From: Calothrix brevissima NIES-22
GTDB lineage: Bacteria > Cyanobacteriota > Cyanobacteriia > Cyanobacteriales > Nostocaceae
DNA: 64,000 bases
NCBI RefSeq assembly: GCF_002367995.1
Contig: NZ_AP018207.1
Location: forward strand, 5,631,963-5,695,962
Reading direction: 5' to 3'
Position 1 is the stretch's first letter. The number at the start of each line of letters is the position of its first letter. Below, piece after piece: positions 1 to 9,546 of the stretch. The notes under the pieces are model-generated. The model ran no database searches and was not told the origin of the DNA. It worked only from the letters and a program-made list of their open reading frames with translations. A program made the translations under genes and the position numbers.

Positions 1-561
1 AACGACTATGTAGGTAAAGGGATGCATGGTGGTGAAATCATCATCAAACCCCCGGCTAATGCTATCTATGACCCAGCACAAAACGTCATCGTTGGCAATA
101 CCTGTCTCTATGGTGCTACTGGCGGCGTGTTATTCGCCAACGGTTTAGCCGGAGAACGGTTTGCTGTGCGTAACTCCAAAGGTGTCGCCGTGATTGAAGG
201 TGCAGGGGATCACTGCTGCGAATACATGACAGGTGGTGTAATTATCGTCCTCGGTAAAGTTGGACGCAACGTTGCTGCGGGGATGACAGGGGGATTAGCT
301 TACTTCTTAGATGAAGATGGTTCCTTCCCTGAATTTGTGAATAAGGATATTGTCAAGATTCAACGAGTTAGCACCGAAGCGGGTGAGAAACAACTCAAAG
401 AATTAATTCAAACACATTGCGATCGCACTGGTTCGCCTAAAGCAAAATTAATTCTGCAAAATTGGCAAGAATACTTACCTAAATTCTGGCAATTAGTACC
501 ACCTTCTGAAGCTGATGGCCCGGAAGCTAATCCTCAAATTAAACAATTGAGTGCAGTTTAG
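1..561 (+). CDS. gltB: Glutamate synthase large subunit, C-terminal end (partial)
   Basis: The reading frame is open from the first base and ends in TAG at 561, so only about 186 C-terminal residues are present and the start lies left of the window. The fragment is the glycine-rich right-handed beta-helix that closes the large subunit of GOGAT: it has repeated G-G/G-x-G turns such as [36 protein letters not shown] and [14 protein letters not shown]. The enzyme makes two glutamates from glutamine and 2-oxoglutarate in the cytosol and is the second half of the GS-GOGAT nitrogen pathway. The fragment cannot tell the ferredoxin-dependent form (often called glsF in cyanobacteria) from the NAD(P)H form. 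A strong terminator follows directly, so this is the end of its transcription unit. Confidence 0.9.
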   Translation, partial: NDYVGKGMHGGEIIIKPPANAIYDPAQNVIVGNTCLYGATGGVLFANGLAGERFAVRNSKGVAVIEGAGDHCCEYMTGGVIIVLGKVGRNVAAGMTGGLAYFLDEDGSFPEFVNKDIVKIQRVSTEAGEKQLKELIQTHCDRTGSPKAKLILQNWQEYLPKFWQLVPPSEADGPEANPQIKQLSAV

Positions 562-604
562 GGATTAAGTTTGTAGTCAGAACTAAATTTCTGGCTACCT
601 TAAA

Positions 605-648
605 AAGGGACACAGGTAATTAAATTTATCTGTGTCCCTTGATTTTTT
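605..648 (+). terminator. Rho-independent terminator of gltB
   Basis: An 11-bp perfect stem (AAGGGACACAG at 605-615 with its complement at 630-640) encloses a 14-nt loop and is followed by GATTTTTT. It lies 44 nt after the gltB stop. Confidence 0.85.
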
Positions 649-778
649 ATTTTGGATTTATGCAGATTTGGGAAAAATCTCTAGGGTTTTATTTTTTGAG
701 TTTAGACTAGACAGCAACAAATGACCCAGCAGTGCTGAGTTAATAAAACACAACCTTCAAGAATGAAGATATTTGAGA

Positions 779-2086
779 TTAAGCAGATTTTTGTTCCTCT
801 TTGCGTGGTTTAGAAGCAGTCTTTTTAACAATTGGATATCGTATTTTCCGGTTACGGACTTTACCTGGTGTCCACCCAAGGGACTTTCCACGAGGTTTGG
901 GTGGAGAGGTAGGAGTACCAATCGCGGCGAAAACTCCACCCATAGCTTGAGCAACTCGTCCTGGGGTCAATTTATCCATTGACTTCTGCCAAGGAAGAGG
1001 ATTATCAGCAACGATATCACAAGCTAACCATAACTCCCAAGTGATTAACGGCATTAAGTCACTCCAATGTTCACATTGTTCTGGAGTACTGAATTTTGGT
1101 ACTGTCCAATGTAAGCGTTGCTTAAGAAAACGATACCAATGGTCAATCGTGAATCGGCGCAAGTACAATCGCCAAACTTCATCCAATGGTGGCATTTGTT
1201 CCCCAACCCAAGCCAACCACAAGGGTCTTAATACTCTCAAATTGCCATCAAGATCAAGACGTTCCACCTTCAGTAGCATCATTGGGCGTGCAGCAGCTTT
1301 GCGAAAATGCAAATCTTCCCACAGACTGACTTTAACTCGTCCCAATTTTGGGTCATTTACTTCCAGCACAGATGCCACTTCGCCCCAGGTTGAGGGTTCA
1401 TTGAGTTTAAATTGAGCACCATGCTTGCGAGGACGACCCTTGCCAGAGTAAGCAGGTGGTGCGCCCCATAGACACAGATTTGAACGCAGTCTAACTAAGA
1501 TATCGGCTTTTATACTAGCTGTCTTTAATACGAAAGGCGCACAACCATATTCACTGTCCCAAAGCGAAATTGGTCGAACAGACATTGATTCACATACCTT
1601 TTTGAGTTGTTCAACTGCTTTCTCAATCGGATTGTCCCAACTGGTAATCCGTTCATGCCTCAGCGGTAGTGCCCAACTTCCTGAATCCTCTGGTATCCAA
1701 GCTATAGTACTATATCCCTGCCCAATCGTAATCGGTTTATTTCCCGCGATCGCTGTGCTACTGTGTTCTATTGTCCGTTCTTTGAGTGTCACCGCATCTG
1801 GGCGTGACCAAGCTGTATGGTCTCCTGCCAACAATATGCGTTTTTCTGTTGGTATTTGCTTGATATATAACTCCATTAATTTCTCACGGTCTGGTTTGGT
1901 ATCTTGTATCGCTTCATAGATACTCGGCCATTTACGTCTAAACACTGGCGATAAAGATAAATCTGCCAGACTGTAGACATTACGGGTCAACAGTATCGCA
2001 TCTGTTAGTTCAAATGTTGCATCATGTGCTTTGCCTAGATGCGTATAGGCGGCTTGACGAAATTCTTCGAGTCTGGCACGTTTCAT
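779..2086 (-). CDS. IS701-like DDE-fold transposase
   Basis: This 435-residue protein has the layout of the large cyanobacterial transposases related to IS701/IS4. The first acidic residue is D89 in AGDHTAWSRPD, the second is D177 in LWDSEYG, and the third lies in the Y-(2)-R-(3)-x-(6)-K signature at residues 308-322 (YLRRFTIDHWYRFLK). In this signature the position normally held by Glu is Asp (D315). The frame is intact from an ATG at 2086 to TAA at 779. It would catalyse cut-and-paste movement of its own element. Whether the Asp variant is normal for this subfamily or lowers activity cannot be told here. The family assignment is by motif only. Confidence 0.8.
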   Translation of the reverse strand: MKRARLEEFRQAAYTHLGKAHDATFELTDAILLTRNVYSLADLSLSPVFRRKWPSIYEAIQDTKPDREKLMELYIKQIPTEKRILLAGDHTAWSRPDAVTLKERTIEHSSTAIAGNKPITIGQGYSTIAWIPEDSGSWALPLRHERITSWDNPIEKAVEQLKKVCESMSVRPISLWDSEYGCAPFVLKTASIKADILVRLRSNLCLWGAPPAYSGKGRPRKHGAQFKLNEPSTWGEVASVLEVNDPKLGRVKVSLWEDLHFRKAAARPMMLLKVERLDLDGNLRVLRPLWLAWVGEQMPPLDEVWRLYLRRFTIDHWYRFLKQRLHWTVPKFSTPEQCEHWSDLMPLITWELWLACDIVADNPLPWQKSMDKLTPGRVAQAMGGVFAAIGTPTSPPKPRGKSLGWTPGKVRNRKIRYPIVKKTASKPRKEEQKSA

Positions 2087-2402
2087 ATTGGCAGATAAGA
2101 GTAGGTGATTCTCTCTTAGCTTCTGCCGAAAGGGGGACTGTCTTCAATCAGACATCCCCTTTTTCTCTTTCATCTCTCCCATTTAGTCTAAACTCCAGTT
2201 ATTTGGTTTGCAGAATTAACTACAGATTATTTTCACCCTAAGATAATGATTTCAAAATCAAATAGTAACTCAACGGCTAATTGAGGGTTGAAATTTAAAC
2301 GCAAAGGGGCGCAAAGGGAAGCGCAGAGGTACGCAGAGAATTAATGAAAGTTGTAATCAGCTAAATAAGGTCAAGAGACTGTAACCAATGACAAATGACC
2401 AA
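2087..2402. repeat. Gene-free stretch with dispersed CGCAAAGG/GCAGAGG repeat
   Basis: Beyond the IS end this gap holds a copy (about 2299-2340) of a dispersed repeat built from ACGCAAAGG, GCGCAAAGG and GCGCAGAGGTACGCAGAG. Related copies occur near 24530-24595, 50630-50800, 52435-52480 and 61775-61800. A short TGACAAATGACC heptamer remnant (2388-2402) abuts the stop codon of the deacetylase gene. No gene seen. Confidence 0.6.
2129..2163. other. Hairpin upstream of the transposase gene
   Basis: An inverted repeat (AAAGGGGGAC-TGTCT, then AGACA-TCCCCTTT) with a short loop, one bulge and one G-U pair lies 43 nt upstream of the transposase start and inside the proposed element. On the + strand it ends in a T-run and looks like a terminator. 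On the transposase strand it would fold only in RNA that enters from outside, a common way for an IS to limit read-through expression. That role is inferred. Confidence 0.5.
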
Positions 2403-3311
2403 TTACTTTTTATTTGCTGCTATTTTTTGCTCTTTCTCTTGGATTTCTAAGAGTTCTGGAACAGTGACAAAGCTGTAGCCTTCTTTGCGGAAGTTCTCAA
2501 TTATAGTTGGTAAAGCTTCTACAGTTTGGGAACGATTACCACCGCCATCATGCAAGAGTACAATTCCTCCAGGTTTAGCGGTTCTAAAGACATTATTGAT
2601 TAACTTTGGCACAGTGGGGCGCGAGTAATCTTTAGAGTCAGAAGACCACATGATAATAGCGTACTTACTATTTCTCGCATAAGCCGCCACACCATTGCGC
2701 ATATTGCCTCCTGGTGGGCGAAATAAGTTAGTTTTCACCCCTGTAAGTTGATAGACTAAGTTAGTGGTATTCTCAATTTCATAAGCCGCAGTTTGGGGAT
2801 TCATCTGATGATACCAGTGATGCCAAGTATGGTTGGCGATCGTGTGACCCTCAGCTACCACTCGCTTTGTTAAATCGGGAAAATTTTTGACGTTCTGCCC
2901 AACGACAAAAAATGTCCCTTTGATATCATTTTTCTTTAAAATATCTAGTACTTGTGCAGTGCTTTCTGGCCAAGGGCCATCATCAAAAGTCAGTGCAATT
3001 ACTTTCTTATCTGGGCTGAGTTTCGCTGATTCAATGGTTGCGCCGAGAAAACTTTGTGGTATTGCATAAGCAAACCCTTTAGCTGAAGCTTGTTTTTGCC
3101 AACTTGTCAGCATCGTGGTTCTTAAACCTTCAATCCGTGCTTGAGTCCCAGCCTTGGCAGAGGTAGCGATTTCATTTACACTCTGCTGACTCTGTGCTTC
3201 TGATGTATTTGGTTTAACAAGCATCATCAAGCCTAGACTAAAACTACTAACTAAAGCAACCAGCGCAATTAATAGTCCTTGCGGCCAAAAAAACGACTTA
3301 TGATTTTCCAC
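2403..3311 (-). CDS. Membrane-anchored polysaccharide deacetylase (NodB domain)
   Basis: This 302-residue carbohydrate esterase 4 family protein removes N-acetyl groups from a polymer, probably peptidoglycan or an extracellular polysaccharide. Residues 12-33 form one hydrophobic signal/anchor segment, a linker follows to about 100, and the NodB domain fills the rest. The visible motifs are TFDDGP (108-113, with the catalytic and metal Asp pair), the metal-binding HTWHH (H161 and H165), RPPGG near 198 and LLHDGGG near 252. The start is GTG at 3311, preceded by AAGGAG about 8 nt upstream. The polymer it acts on cannot be told. The gene stands alone, with a very long untranscribed-looking gap upstream. 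Confidence 0.85.
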   Translation of the reverse strand: MENHKSFFWPQGLLIALVALVSSFSLGLMMLVKPNTSEAQSQQSVNEIATSAKAGTQARIEGLRTTMLTSWQKQASAKGFAYAIPQSFLGATIESAKLSPDKKVIALTFDDGPWPESTAQVLDILKKNDIKGTFFVVGQNVKNFPDLTKRVVAEGHTIANHTWHHWYHQMNPQTAAYEIENTTNLVYQLTGVKTNLFRPPGGNMRNGVAAYARNSKYAIIMWSSDSKDYSRPTVPKLINNVFRTAKPGGIVLLHDGGGNRSQTVEALPTIIENFRKEGYSFVTVPELLEIQEKEQKIAANKK

Positions 3312-4768
3312 TTCATAGCTCCTTCAAGGGTCAAACCATCAAACACGTACATGGCAGTACGTTACCAGATATCTTTTTACACAATTAGATACAGTGATAA
3401 TTACTGCTATTCTTGAAATTTTTAATCAAGATTAACAGAAATTTCGTGGTTAGTCATATATGTAAAAAATTACAATGAAATCCAGGTTCTCTAGTTGACT
3501 GAAAACTAAATACTTAGACGATATTTGGTAATCATGCCCACTCATCAACCCCTAAGGGTTTGAACTTGTATTCATCTCAATTAATCAGCACAATTATTCC
3601 ACAGTAAACCCAGGTAATTTACTGCACTTTACACAAATTATGTTAGTAACAGAACTAAATTGTCCGCGACCTCTTGCTTATTAGTTGATACATTAGGAAA
3701 CTATTGACCTATACTGAACTTAGGCTGATTAATTCCCTAAGTTTTGGCAAATCTATCAGCTAACTAATTAGCCTGTTTAGAAATATCTAACTAAAAGCAT
3801 TGCACTAATTATTCAGTTTTTTTAGACGACTAGGTATATTGTACTGTTGACAGTTGATTTTTCTTTTTTAAGAAAAAGTTAAATTTTCAACTAGTAAACG
3901 ATTAACCTTATCTTCCATAGAGTAGAGAGACTATATTTACTAATATATAGTTTCCCATCGATCAAGCTAATTGAGTAGTTAATCTAGATACTCTTTAGTG
4001 GTTGACCAACCAAAATGTCATTGGTATTTGATTTCTGAGGGTTGAAATAATACCTTAACACTACTGAACTTATTAAGCCATTATTTAGTTGGTGCCAATA
4101 GCAAACAATTATTAGAGCTATCCAAATCAAACTAATTATTTATTACCATAAACAATATTCATTAGTCAGCATTTATTTTAATGAATACAATACTTTTTTA
4201 ACCGCATATTTACTTAGATATAATTTTAAAGTTGGCTGCTATTATAGCATATTTTGATAAAAATCAATATAAATTCTATGGCAACTAAAAAATAGCAGAT
4301 TTAACTCTTGACTAGTACATGTGTAAATTTCCCAAAGTTCAAATAGCTAGACGGTGTAACGGTTTCTTTGTTTGAACAGAGATGAGTGAGTTCAGCAACT
4401 GCTGTAGTTGAAACTTCTGCATCCGAATAAAAATAGCGATCGCTAAATGTAAAAAGTTTCATACAGCACTCAGTATGATGCTGACATATATAGCAATCTT
4501 ATCTGAATTGTGAAAATATTTTTATAATTAACCGCCAATTACGCCAAGGGTAAGCGGAAAAACTGAGAGTTTATAAATCTTACCAATGATTGAGGATGGC
4601 TATAGCGAGAAACTTTTCGTCAGCTGCATCAATTAGGCAAGCTGCGTAATAAGATTAACTCTATGAATAACATCCAGATAATTAATCTACACTCCAATAT
4701 GATATTGTCAGTTGCAATCATAAAATATCATCTTTTTAGGTTTTAAACTTAACTGATATAAATAAACT
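3312..4768. other. Long A+T-rich intergenic region
   Basis: This 1,457-nt gap separates two divergent genes. All frames are closed by many stops and I found no convincing gene, tRNA or terminator. Promoters of both flanking genes must lie here. One GCGATCGC octamer is present near 4437. The stretch could hold a non-coding RNA, but nothing in the sequence identifies one. Confidence 0.5.
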
Positions 4769-7204
4769 ATGAATTATTCAATTACTGGGTTTAAAAAAGA
4801 TTATTTAATACTATTGTTAATCTGGTTAACTGGATTAATTATCGATAGATTATGGTTTTTTCTAGATGAATCCATTCCATCTTACGATCAAAGCGCCCAT
4901 TTAACTACAGCATTACATCATTATCGAATTTTTCAAAATCTCCACATTTTCTCAGGTGATTGGTGGTTATCTCTGTGGAAGCTCACGCCAAGTTACCGCG
5001 CTCCTTTTGTCTATATTTGTACAGTACCGTTTTTTTTCCTTTTTGGTAAAGGTTTCGATCAAGCGAGTTTAGTTAATTTAATATATAGCGCTGTAATTAT
5101 AATTTCAATATATCATTTAGCTCATTATTTATTTAAGAGTTCAAAAATAGGTATCACTGCAAGTTTATTTTGCCTATTATTTCCCATTCTGGGAATTATG
5201 CGGACGGATTATTTATTAGATTATGGTTTAACGGCAATTGTTACCCTTACTTTCACTATCTTAACGATTTGGCAAGATTATACTCGTGGTGTTAAATCTT
5301 GGCTATTAACCCTAGCTTTAGGATTGGGTATTGGGTTAATCATGTTAGCAAAACCGACAGGGTTTATTTTTCTTTTAATTCCTGCTGTTTTGATATTAAT
5401 CAGCTTTATTCGCCAGCGTAAATATATTAAGTTGCTGCAAACTGGGTTATCTTTAATTACAGCTTGGTTAATTTGTGGCTCTTGGTATAGTTTAAATTGG
5501 TTAACGATTATTACCTCTGCAATCAATGCGAATAATGTTGGTAAAAATGAGGGAGATTCACCAGCTACTACGCTTGCTGGGTGGTTAGTTTATCCGCAAA
5601 TGCTACCAGAAACCGTTGGTTTTCCAATATTATTGGTGAGTCTTGGGATTTTATTGGTTTATGTAATTAAATATAAATTTGCGCGTCAGGAACCTAAAGA
5701 GCAAAGAATTACATCAGGTATAAGTTGGTTAATCATTTACTTATTCAGCAGCTATATTATTTGTTCTCTGGGGACAAATAAAGATGTGCGATTTATTTTA
5801 CCTTTATTTCCCATCATCAGCTTAATTTTAGCTTATTGGTTTAACTTAATAGATAACAAACATTTTGATAAAATTAGATTAATAGCGATTGGGTTAAGTG
5901 GAATAGTTTTACTTAATAATTTATTTCCGTTACCGCTCATTCAAGCATGGGGAGGAAAACATTTACCCAGTGATGAGGGTAAAAAATATCCTCTAGCGCA
6001 GTTAATAGATAAGATTAATCAAACTAATCCATATCTCAGATCAACTTTAGGTGTAATTCCTGTGTCTACACCCCAAGTTAATGAATTTACTTTAGATTAT
6101 TTTGGCACCTTAGCCGATTTTCGCGTCTATGGTAGGAAAGTGACGATGAAATTATCGCAAATAGAACAAGATTTAAAGTACTTTCCTTGGTATGTAACTA
6201 AAGATAATGAACCAGATGAACCAGGAGAAAGAGGAGAAACGAAACGCAAATTTAAAGCTTTAGTGGAATCTGATCCTGATTTGCAATTACAGACTGATTG
6301 GGTATTACCTAGCGGAGATAAATTAAGATTATATAGACGAGTAAATCCTGATATAGTTGTTGAGAAAGTAAATAATGGTAATTCGGGAATTAATTTAAAG
6401 CCAGTAATCAGTAATAATCAGTTAGTAGTCGGACAAAGTAACCCAGTTAGTTATCAAATAACTGGTGACTGGGATGATTTGCAAAATGGCTTATTACTCT
6501 TAAAATGGCAGCATGATAAATCGTTTTGGTATCACGATCGCGCTATTGGCTTGGGTAATTTATATTGTGGTGTTAAATGTTATCCCCAAGGAATTTTTCA
6601 GGTAACTGAGAATATTTCGACTTTCATTCCTCAAGGATTAGCATTAGGAGAATATCAACTATTTGCAGAGTATTTAGATAGAAGAACTGGTAAAGTCACA
6701 CCTTTAAATATTCCGCCAACTATTGTAAATGTCACAGACAAAGGAAAAATTGATAAAGCACCAGCTTTAGATTTAGTTTCTCGGATGTCACAATTAGCAT
6801 TAGAATTACAACAGGGCAAGTTAGATAATATCTTTGTGCAGATAGATAACTTCAATCAATACGATCCTACGCAAGATTATTTAAATCAAATTGAATTAGC
6901 TGCTAATTATCGCCTGCAAACCGAACCAAGTAACCTCAATTGGCGCTATACTCTAGTGTTGGCAGAACTTTTACAGCGTCAAGTTCCAGAATTAATCGCA
7001 AATTTGACAGAACTAACTAAATATGATGTAAAAAATCCCTATGTGTGGCTGTATTTAGCTTTTGTTTATTTATACGATTTTCAACCAAGACAAGCAGAAC
7101 CCAAATTAGCGATCGCAGAAAAATTGAACCCCAATATTCCGGAACTAAAAACTTTAAAAACAGTAACAAATATAATGAAATTTTTACCAATAATCCATTT
7201 TTAA
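4769..7204 (+). CDS. GT-C membrane glycosyltransferase, ArnT/PMT-like, with C-terminal repeat region
   Basis: The protein has 811 residues. The first ~420 form about a dozen hydrophobic spans of the glycosyltransferase family 39 type, with the acidic FFLDESIPSYDQSAH segment (around 31-45) in the first outer loop where GT-C enzymes keep their catalytic acid. Residues ~430-680 are soluble and presumably periplasmic. The last ~120 look helical and TPR-like (AANYRLQTEPSNLNWRY, then PYVWLYLAFVYLYDFQPRQA). Such enzymes transfer a sugar from a polyprenyl-phosphate donor on the outer face of the membrane. The acceptor is unknown. The next gene starts 3 nt after this stop, so the two are surely cotranscribed. 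No clear ribosome-binding site precedes the ATG. Confidence 0.75.
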   Translation: MNYSITGFKKDYLILLLIWLTGLIIDRLWFFLDESIPSYDQSAHLTTALHHYRIFQNLHIFSGDWWLSLWKLTPSYRAPFVYICTVPFFFLFGKGFDQASLVNLIYSAVIIISIYHLAHYLFKSSKIGITASLFCLLFPILGIMRTDYLLDYGLTAIVTLTFTILTIWQDYTRGVKSWLLTLALGLGIGLIMLAKPTGFIFLLIPAVLILISFIRQRKYIKLLQTGLSLITAWLICGSWYSLNWLTIITSAINANNVGKNEGDSPATTLAGWLVYPQMLPETVGFPILLVSLGILLVYVIKYKFARQEPKEQRITSGISWLIIYLFSSYIICSLGTNKDVRFILPLFPIISLILAYWFNLIDNKHFDKIRLIAIGLSGIVLLNNLFPLPLIQAWGGKHLPSDEGKKYPLAQLIDKINQTNPYLRSTLGVIPVSTPQVNEFTLDYFGTLADFRVYGRKVTMKLSQIEQDLKYFPWYVTKDNEPDEPGERGETKRKFKALVESDPDLQLQTDWVLPSGDKLRLYRRVNPDIVVEKVNNGNSGINLKPVISNNQLVVGQSNPVSYQITGDWDDLQNGLLLLKWQHDKSFWYHDRAIGLGNLYCGVKCYPQGIFQVTENISTFIPQGLALGEYQLFAEYLDRRTGKVTPLNIPPTIVNVTDKGKIDKAPALDLVSRMSQLALELQQGKLDNIFVQIDNFNQYDPTQDYLNQIELAANYRLQTEPSNLNWRYTLVLAELLQRQVPELIANLTELTKYDVKNPYVWLYLAFVYLYDFQPRQAEPKLAIAEKLNPNIPELKTLKTVTNIMKFLPIIHF

Positions 7205-7206
7205 AT

Positions 7207-8739
7207 ATGCGCCCATTCACAGATAAAGAATGGTTAATCAGCTTGCTAGTAGCTTCTCTAGTTTTATGGCTGATATTTTTAGGTAATTCACCTTTAAGAG
7301 ATTGGGATGAAGGTACTTATGCAATCGTCGCTAGAGAAATTTACCGCAATGGTAATTGGTTGTATCCCACACTTAATGGAGAACCATTTTTATTAAAACC
7401 ACCTTTGATGCAGTGGTTAATTGCACTGTGCTACCACATTGGCGGAGTACAAGAATTTACTACTCGTTTTCCTGGGGCGATATTAACAGCTTTGGGAGTA
7501 CCTTTACTTTACTTAGTAGGGCGTTTGGTGTTTCTACAAAACCTACCAGCTTTACTTGCAGCTTTAGTATATCTGACAATGTTGCCAGTGGTGCGTCATG
7601 GCAGATTAGCAATGTTAGATGGGATGACAATTTCGTTTTTTCTTCTATTATTATTTTGTCTATTAAAGGCGCGTCATCATCAAAAGTATGCTTTAGGGAT
7701 AGGTTTCTGTTTAGGATTAATTACGCTGACAAAGGGCTTGTTAGTTTTAGTTTTAGGCGGAATTGCGGGATTATTTATCCTATTCAATAGGCAATTTAAT
7801 TTATTTAAAAACCCCTATTTATGGTTGGGAATGTTATTAGGAAGTGCGCCTGCGATCGCGTGGTATTATCTCCAATGGCAACATTACGGCGATTTCTTCT
7901 TAAAAGTTCATTTTCAAGCCCAAGCTTTAGATAGACTAGGACAAGCTGTAGAAGGTAATACTGGCCCTATTTGGTACTATTTAATTGAAATAATTAAATA
8001 TGGCTTTCCCTGGCTCTTATTCTTACCCGAAGGTTTATATTTAAGTTGGCAAAAACGTCAGACTGCTTGGGGTAGTTTAATTCTCATCGGTACAATTGTT
8101 TATTTAGGCATAATTTCTGTGATGCAAACTAAACTACCTTGGTATGTAATGCCTATATACCCCTTTTTAGCTTTAGCAATTGGAGCGAAATTAAGCAATA
8201 TTTGGCAGCAGCAAGATAAATTTAAAGGTAAATTTTTAACTGTATTCTTTGCATTTCTCTCGGTTGTTGGCTTGGGAGGCTGCGTTTACTTTATAATTGC
8301 TGAACCCCAGCCGACTTTAATTGTCATGAGTATTATTTTGGCAATTAGCATGGGTGTAACTGCGTGGCTAATTCAACAGCGCAACCGTTACTTTATTCCA
8401 GTTTTATTATCTGGAATTTATTTAGTTTTAGCGCTGTTTGTGAGTTCAAAATCTTGGGTTTGGGAGTTAAACGAAGCTTTTCCAGTTAAGCCAGTAGGTG
8501 CATTAATTCAGGCTAATGTACCAGCAGGAACACAAATTTATACTTCTTTTGCTTATAATCGCCCCAGCTTAGATTTTTATAGCGATTGCAAGGTGACTGC
8601 TGCAAATTTACAAGTTTTGCAACAAATGGTAGATAAAAAATCTTACGTGTTGTTGGATAAAGAAACTTTACCGAAAATCAAGCTTACTAATAGTAAAATT
8701 GTAGGAGAATCTCAAGGATTTACACTAGTTTCTCCATAA
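7207..8739 (+). CDS. ArnT/PMT-family glycosyltransferase (GT-C)
   Basis: This 510-residue polytopic membrane protein of the dolichyl-phosphate-mannose/undecaprenyl-sugar transferase class has the typical first loop LRDWDEGTYAIVAREI followed by NWLYPTLNGEPFLLKPPLMQW. The Asp-Glu pair corresponds to the catalytic and metal-binding acids of the family. An open frame extends further upstream, but it would overlap the previous gene by about 160 nt. The ATG at 7207, three nt after that gene's stop, is therefore chosen. It probably works with its neighbour on the same surface glycan or lipid. The donor and acceptor are not visible from sequence. Confidence 0.8.
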   Translation: MRPFTDKEWLISLLVASLVLWLIFLGNSPLRDWDEGTYAIVAREIYRNGNWLYPTLNGEPFLLKPPLMQWLIALCYHIGGVQEFTTRFPGAILTALGVPLLYLVGRLVFLQNLPALLAALVYLTMLPVVRHGRLAMLDGMTISFFLLLLFCLLKARHHQKYALGIGFCLGLITLTKGLLVLVLGGIAGLFILFNRQFNLFKNPYLWLGMLLGSAPAIAWYYLQWQHYGDFFLKVHFQAQALDRLGQAVEGNTGPIWYYLIEIIKYGFPWLLFLPEGLYLSWQKRQTAWGSLILIGTIVYLGIISVMQTKLPWYVMPIYPFLALAIGAKLSNIWQQQDKFKGKFLTVFFAFLSVVGLGGCVYFIIAEPQPTLIVMSIILAISMGVTAWLIQQRNRYFIPVLLSGIYLVLALFVSSKSWVWELNEAFPVKPVGALIQANVPAGTQIYTSFAYNRPSLDFYSDCKVTAANLQVLQQMVDKKSYVLLDKETLPKIKLTNSKIVGESQGFTLVSP

Positions 8740-8751
8740 ATAGATTTATCA

Positions 8752-9015
8752 ATGTATAATGCAGAACTTCCAGGCAACTTAGCTGACTTTGGGGAATTAC
8801 TGCGTAGAGTTTTGTCTGGAGAGGAAGTTATTCTTTCTCAAGCTGGTACTCCTGTTGCTCGGATTGTACCAATTTCCCAACAACCATTACCTCGAACTCC
8901 CGGATTAGATCGTGGTAAGGTGGTGATTTCTTCCGACTTTAATTCACCTCTACCAAATGATATTTTAAATGACTTTCTCTTCCCTGTAGATATTGATAAT
9001 GAAAGCGTTACTTGA
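8752..9015 (+). CDS. Phd/YefM-type antitoxin
   Basis: This 87-residue protein has the N-terminal half of a Phd/YefM antitoxin: an LADFGELLRRVLSGEEVILS helix-turn region followed by the strand AGTPVARIVP. The C-terminal tail is acidic and Pro-rich (SDFNSPLPNDILNDF), as expected for the part that wraps the toxin. The first ~8 residues differ from the usual N-terminus. The toxin gene begins inside its 3' end, 17 nt overlapping, which is typical of these pairs. It should repress its own promoter and neutralise the PIN toxin. The gene lies only 12 nt after the glycosyltransferase stop, so it may also be read from that operon. Confidence 0.8.
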   Translation: MYNAELPGNLADFGELLRRVLSGEEVILSQAGTPVARIVPISQQPLPRTPGLDRGKVVISSDFNSPLPNDILNDFLFPVDIDNESVT

Positions 9016-9385
9016 TACACATGCATTTATTTGGTGGGTGACAGATGATTCACAACTTTCATCAACAGCCCGTAGTGTAATTGGCGATCCGAATAATGTG
9101 TTATTCTTAAGTTCCGCAAGTGCATGGGAAATTATTATAAAAGTACGCTTGGGAAAACTCGATTTACCTGAATCACCAGAAATCTATATTCCCAGTCGAT
9201 TAATCATCAATCGATTTGAAAGTCTATCTATTCAAATTATTCATGCATTACAAGTAGCAAATTTACCAGATTTACATCGCGGTCCATTCGACAGAATTAT
9301 TATTGCTCAAAGTCAAGTGGAAAATCTACCAATTGTGACTGTAGATAGTCAAATTCATCAGTACTCTGTTGATATTATTTGGTAA
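8999..9385 (+). CDS. PIN-domain toxin (VapC-like ribonuclease)
   Basis: The 128-residue PIN domain has its acidic site visible: the N-terminal Asp in LLDTHAFIWW, the Glu in SSASAWEIIIKV, the late Asp in GPFDRIIIAQS and a further Asp in VTVDSQI. The LDTHAFIWW start and the FDR-IIAQ segment place it with the type II toxins paired to Phd-like antitoxins. It is predicted to cleave RNA and slow growth when the antitoxin is lost. The ATG at 8999 is preferred to a TTG six nt earlier. It overlaps the antitoxin gene, so the two are translated together. Confidence 0.85.
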   Translation: MKALLDTHAFIWWVTDDSQLSSTARSVIGDPNNVLFLSSASAWEIIIKVRLGKLDLPESPEIYIPSRLIINRFESLSIQIIHALQVANLPDLHRGPFDRIIIAQSQVENLPIVTVDSQIHQYSVDIIW

Positions 9386-9394
9386 TAACAGGTA

Positions 9395-9427
9395 AATAGG
9401 GTTAATTAAGGATAATTGTAGGTTGGG
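9395..9427 (+). repeat. Fragment of a MITE-like repeat (ATACRGTTCAGTTA family)
   Basis: The segment GTTAATTAAGGATAATTG followed by TAGGTTGGGG matches the left end of the element at 25732-25863, but the right half is missing. It lies just after the toxin stop. Confidence 0.5.
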
Positions 9428-9546
9428 GAGCCACCGTGGAGGGGTTTCCTTGCTTGAAACTAGTCACATTTGAGAAAAGAAACCTAACATATTCAACTAA
9501 ATAAATTAGGCTGGCTGCGCTACTACACAGATTAAGCTTTTTGAGA

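Larger units (their letters stand above)
698..2195 (-). mobile_element. IS701-like insertion sequence (about 1.5 kb)
   Basis: The transposase gene is flanked by a 12-bp perfect inverted repeat, GAGTTTAGACTA at 698-709 and its complement at 2184-2195. These are the proposed ends. They lie about 70 and 100 bp outside the gene, which suits a one-gene IS. I see no clear target duplication immediately outside them, so the ends are provisional. The element sits between the gltB terminator and the deacetylase gene and does not visibly interrupt a coding region. Confidence 0.55.

Noticed and set aside
7045-7206. N-terminal extension of the second ArnT-like protein
   Set aside because: It would overlap the previous gene by about 160 nt in another frame. 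The ATG at 7207 gives the family N-terminus.
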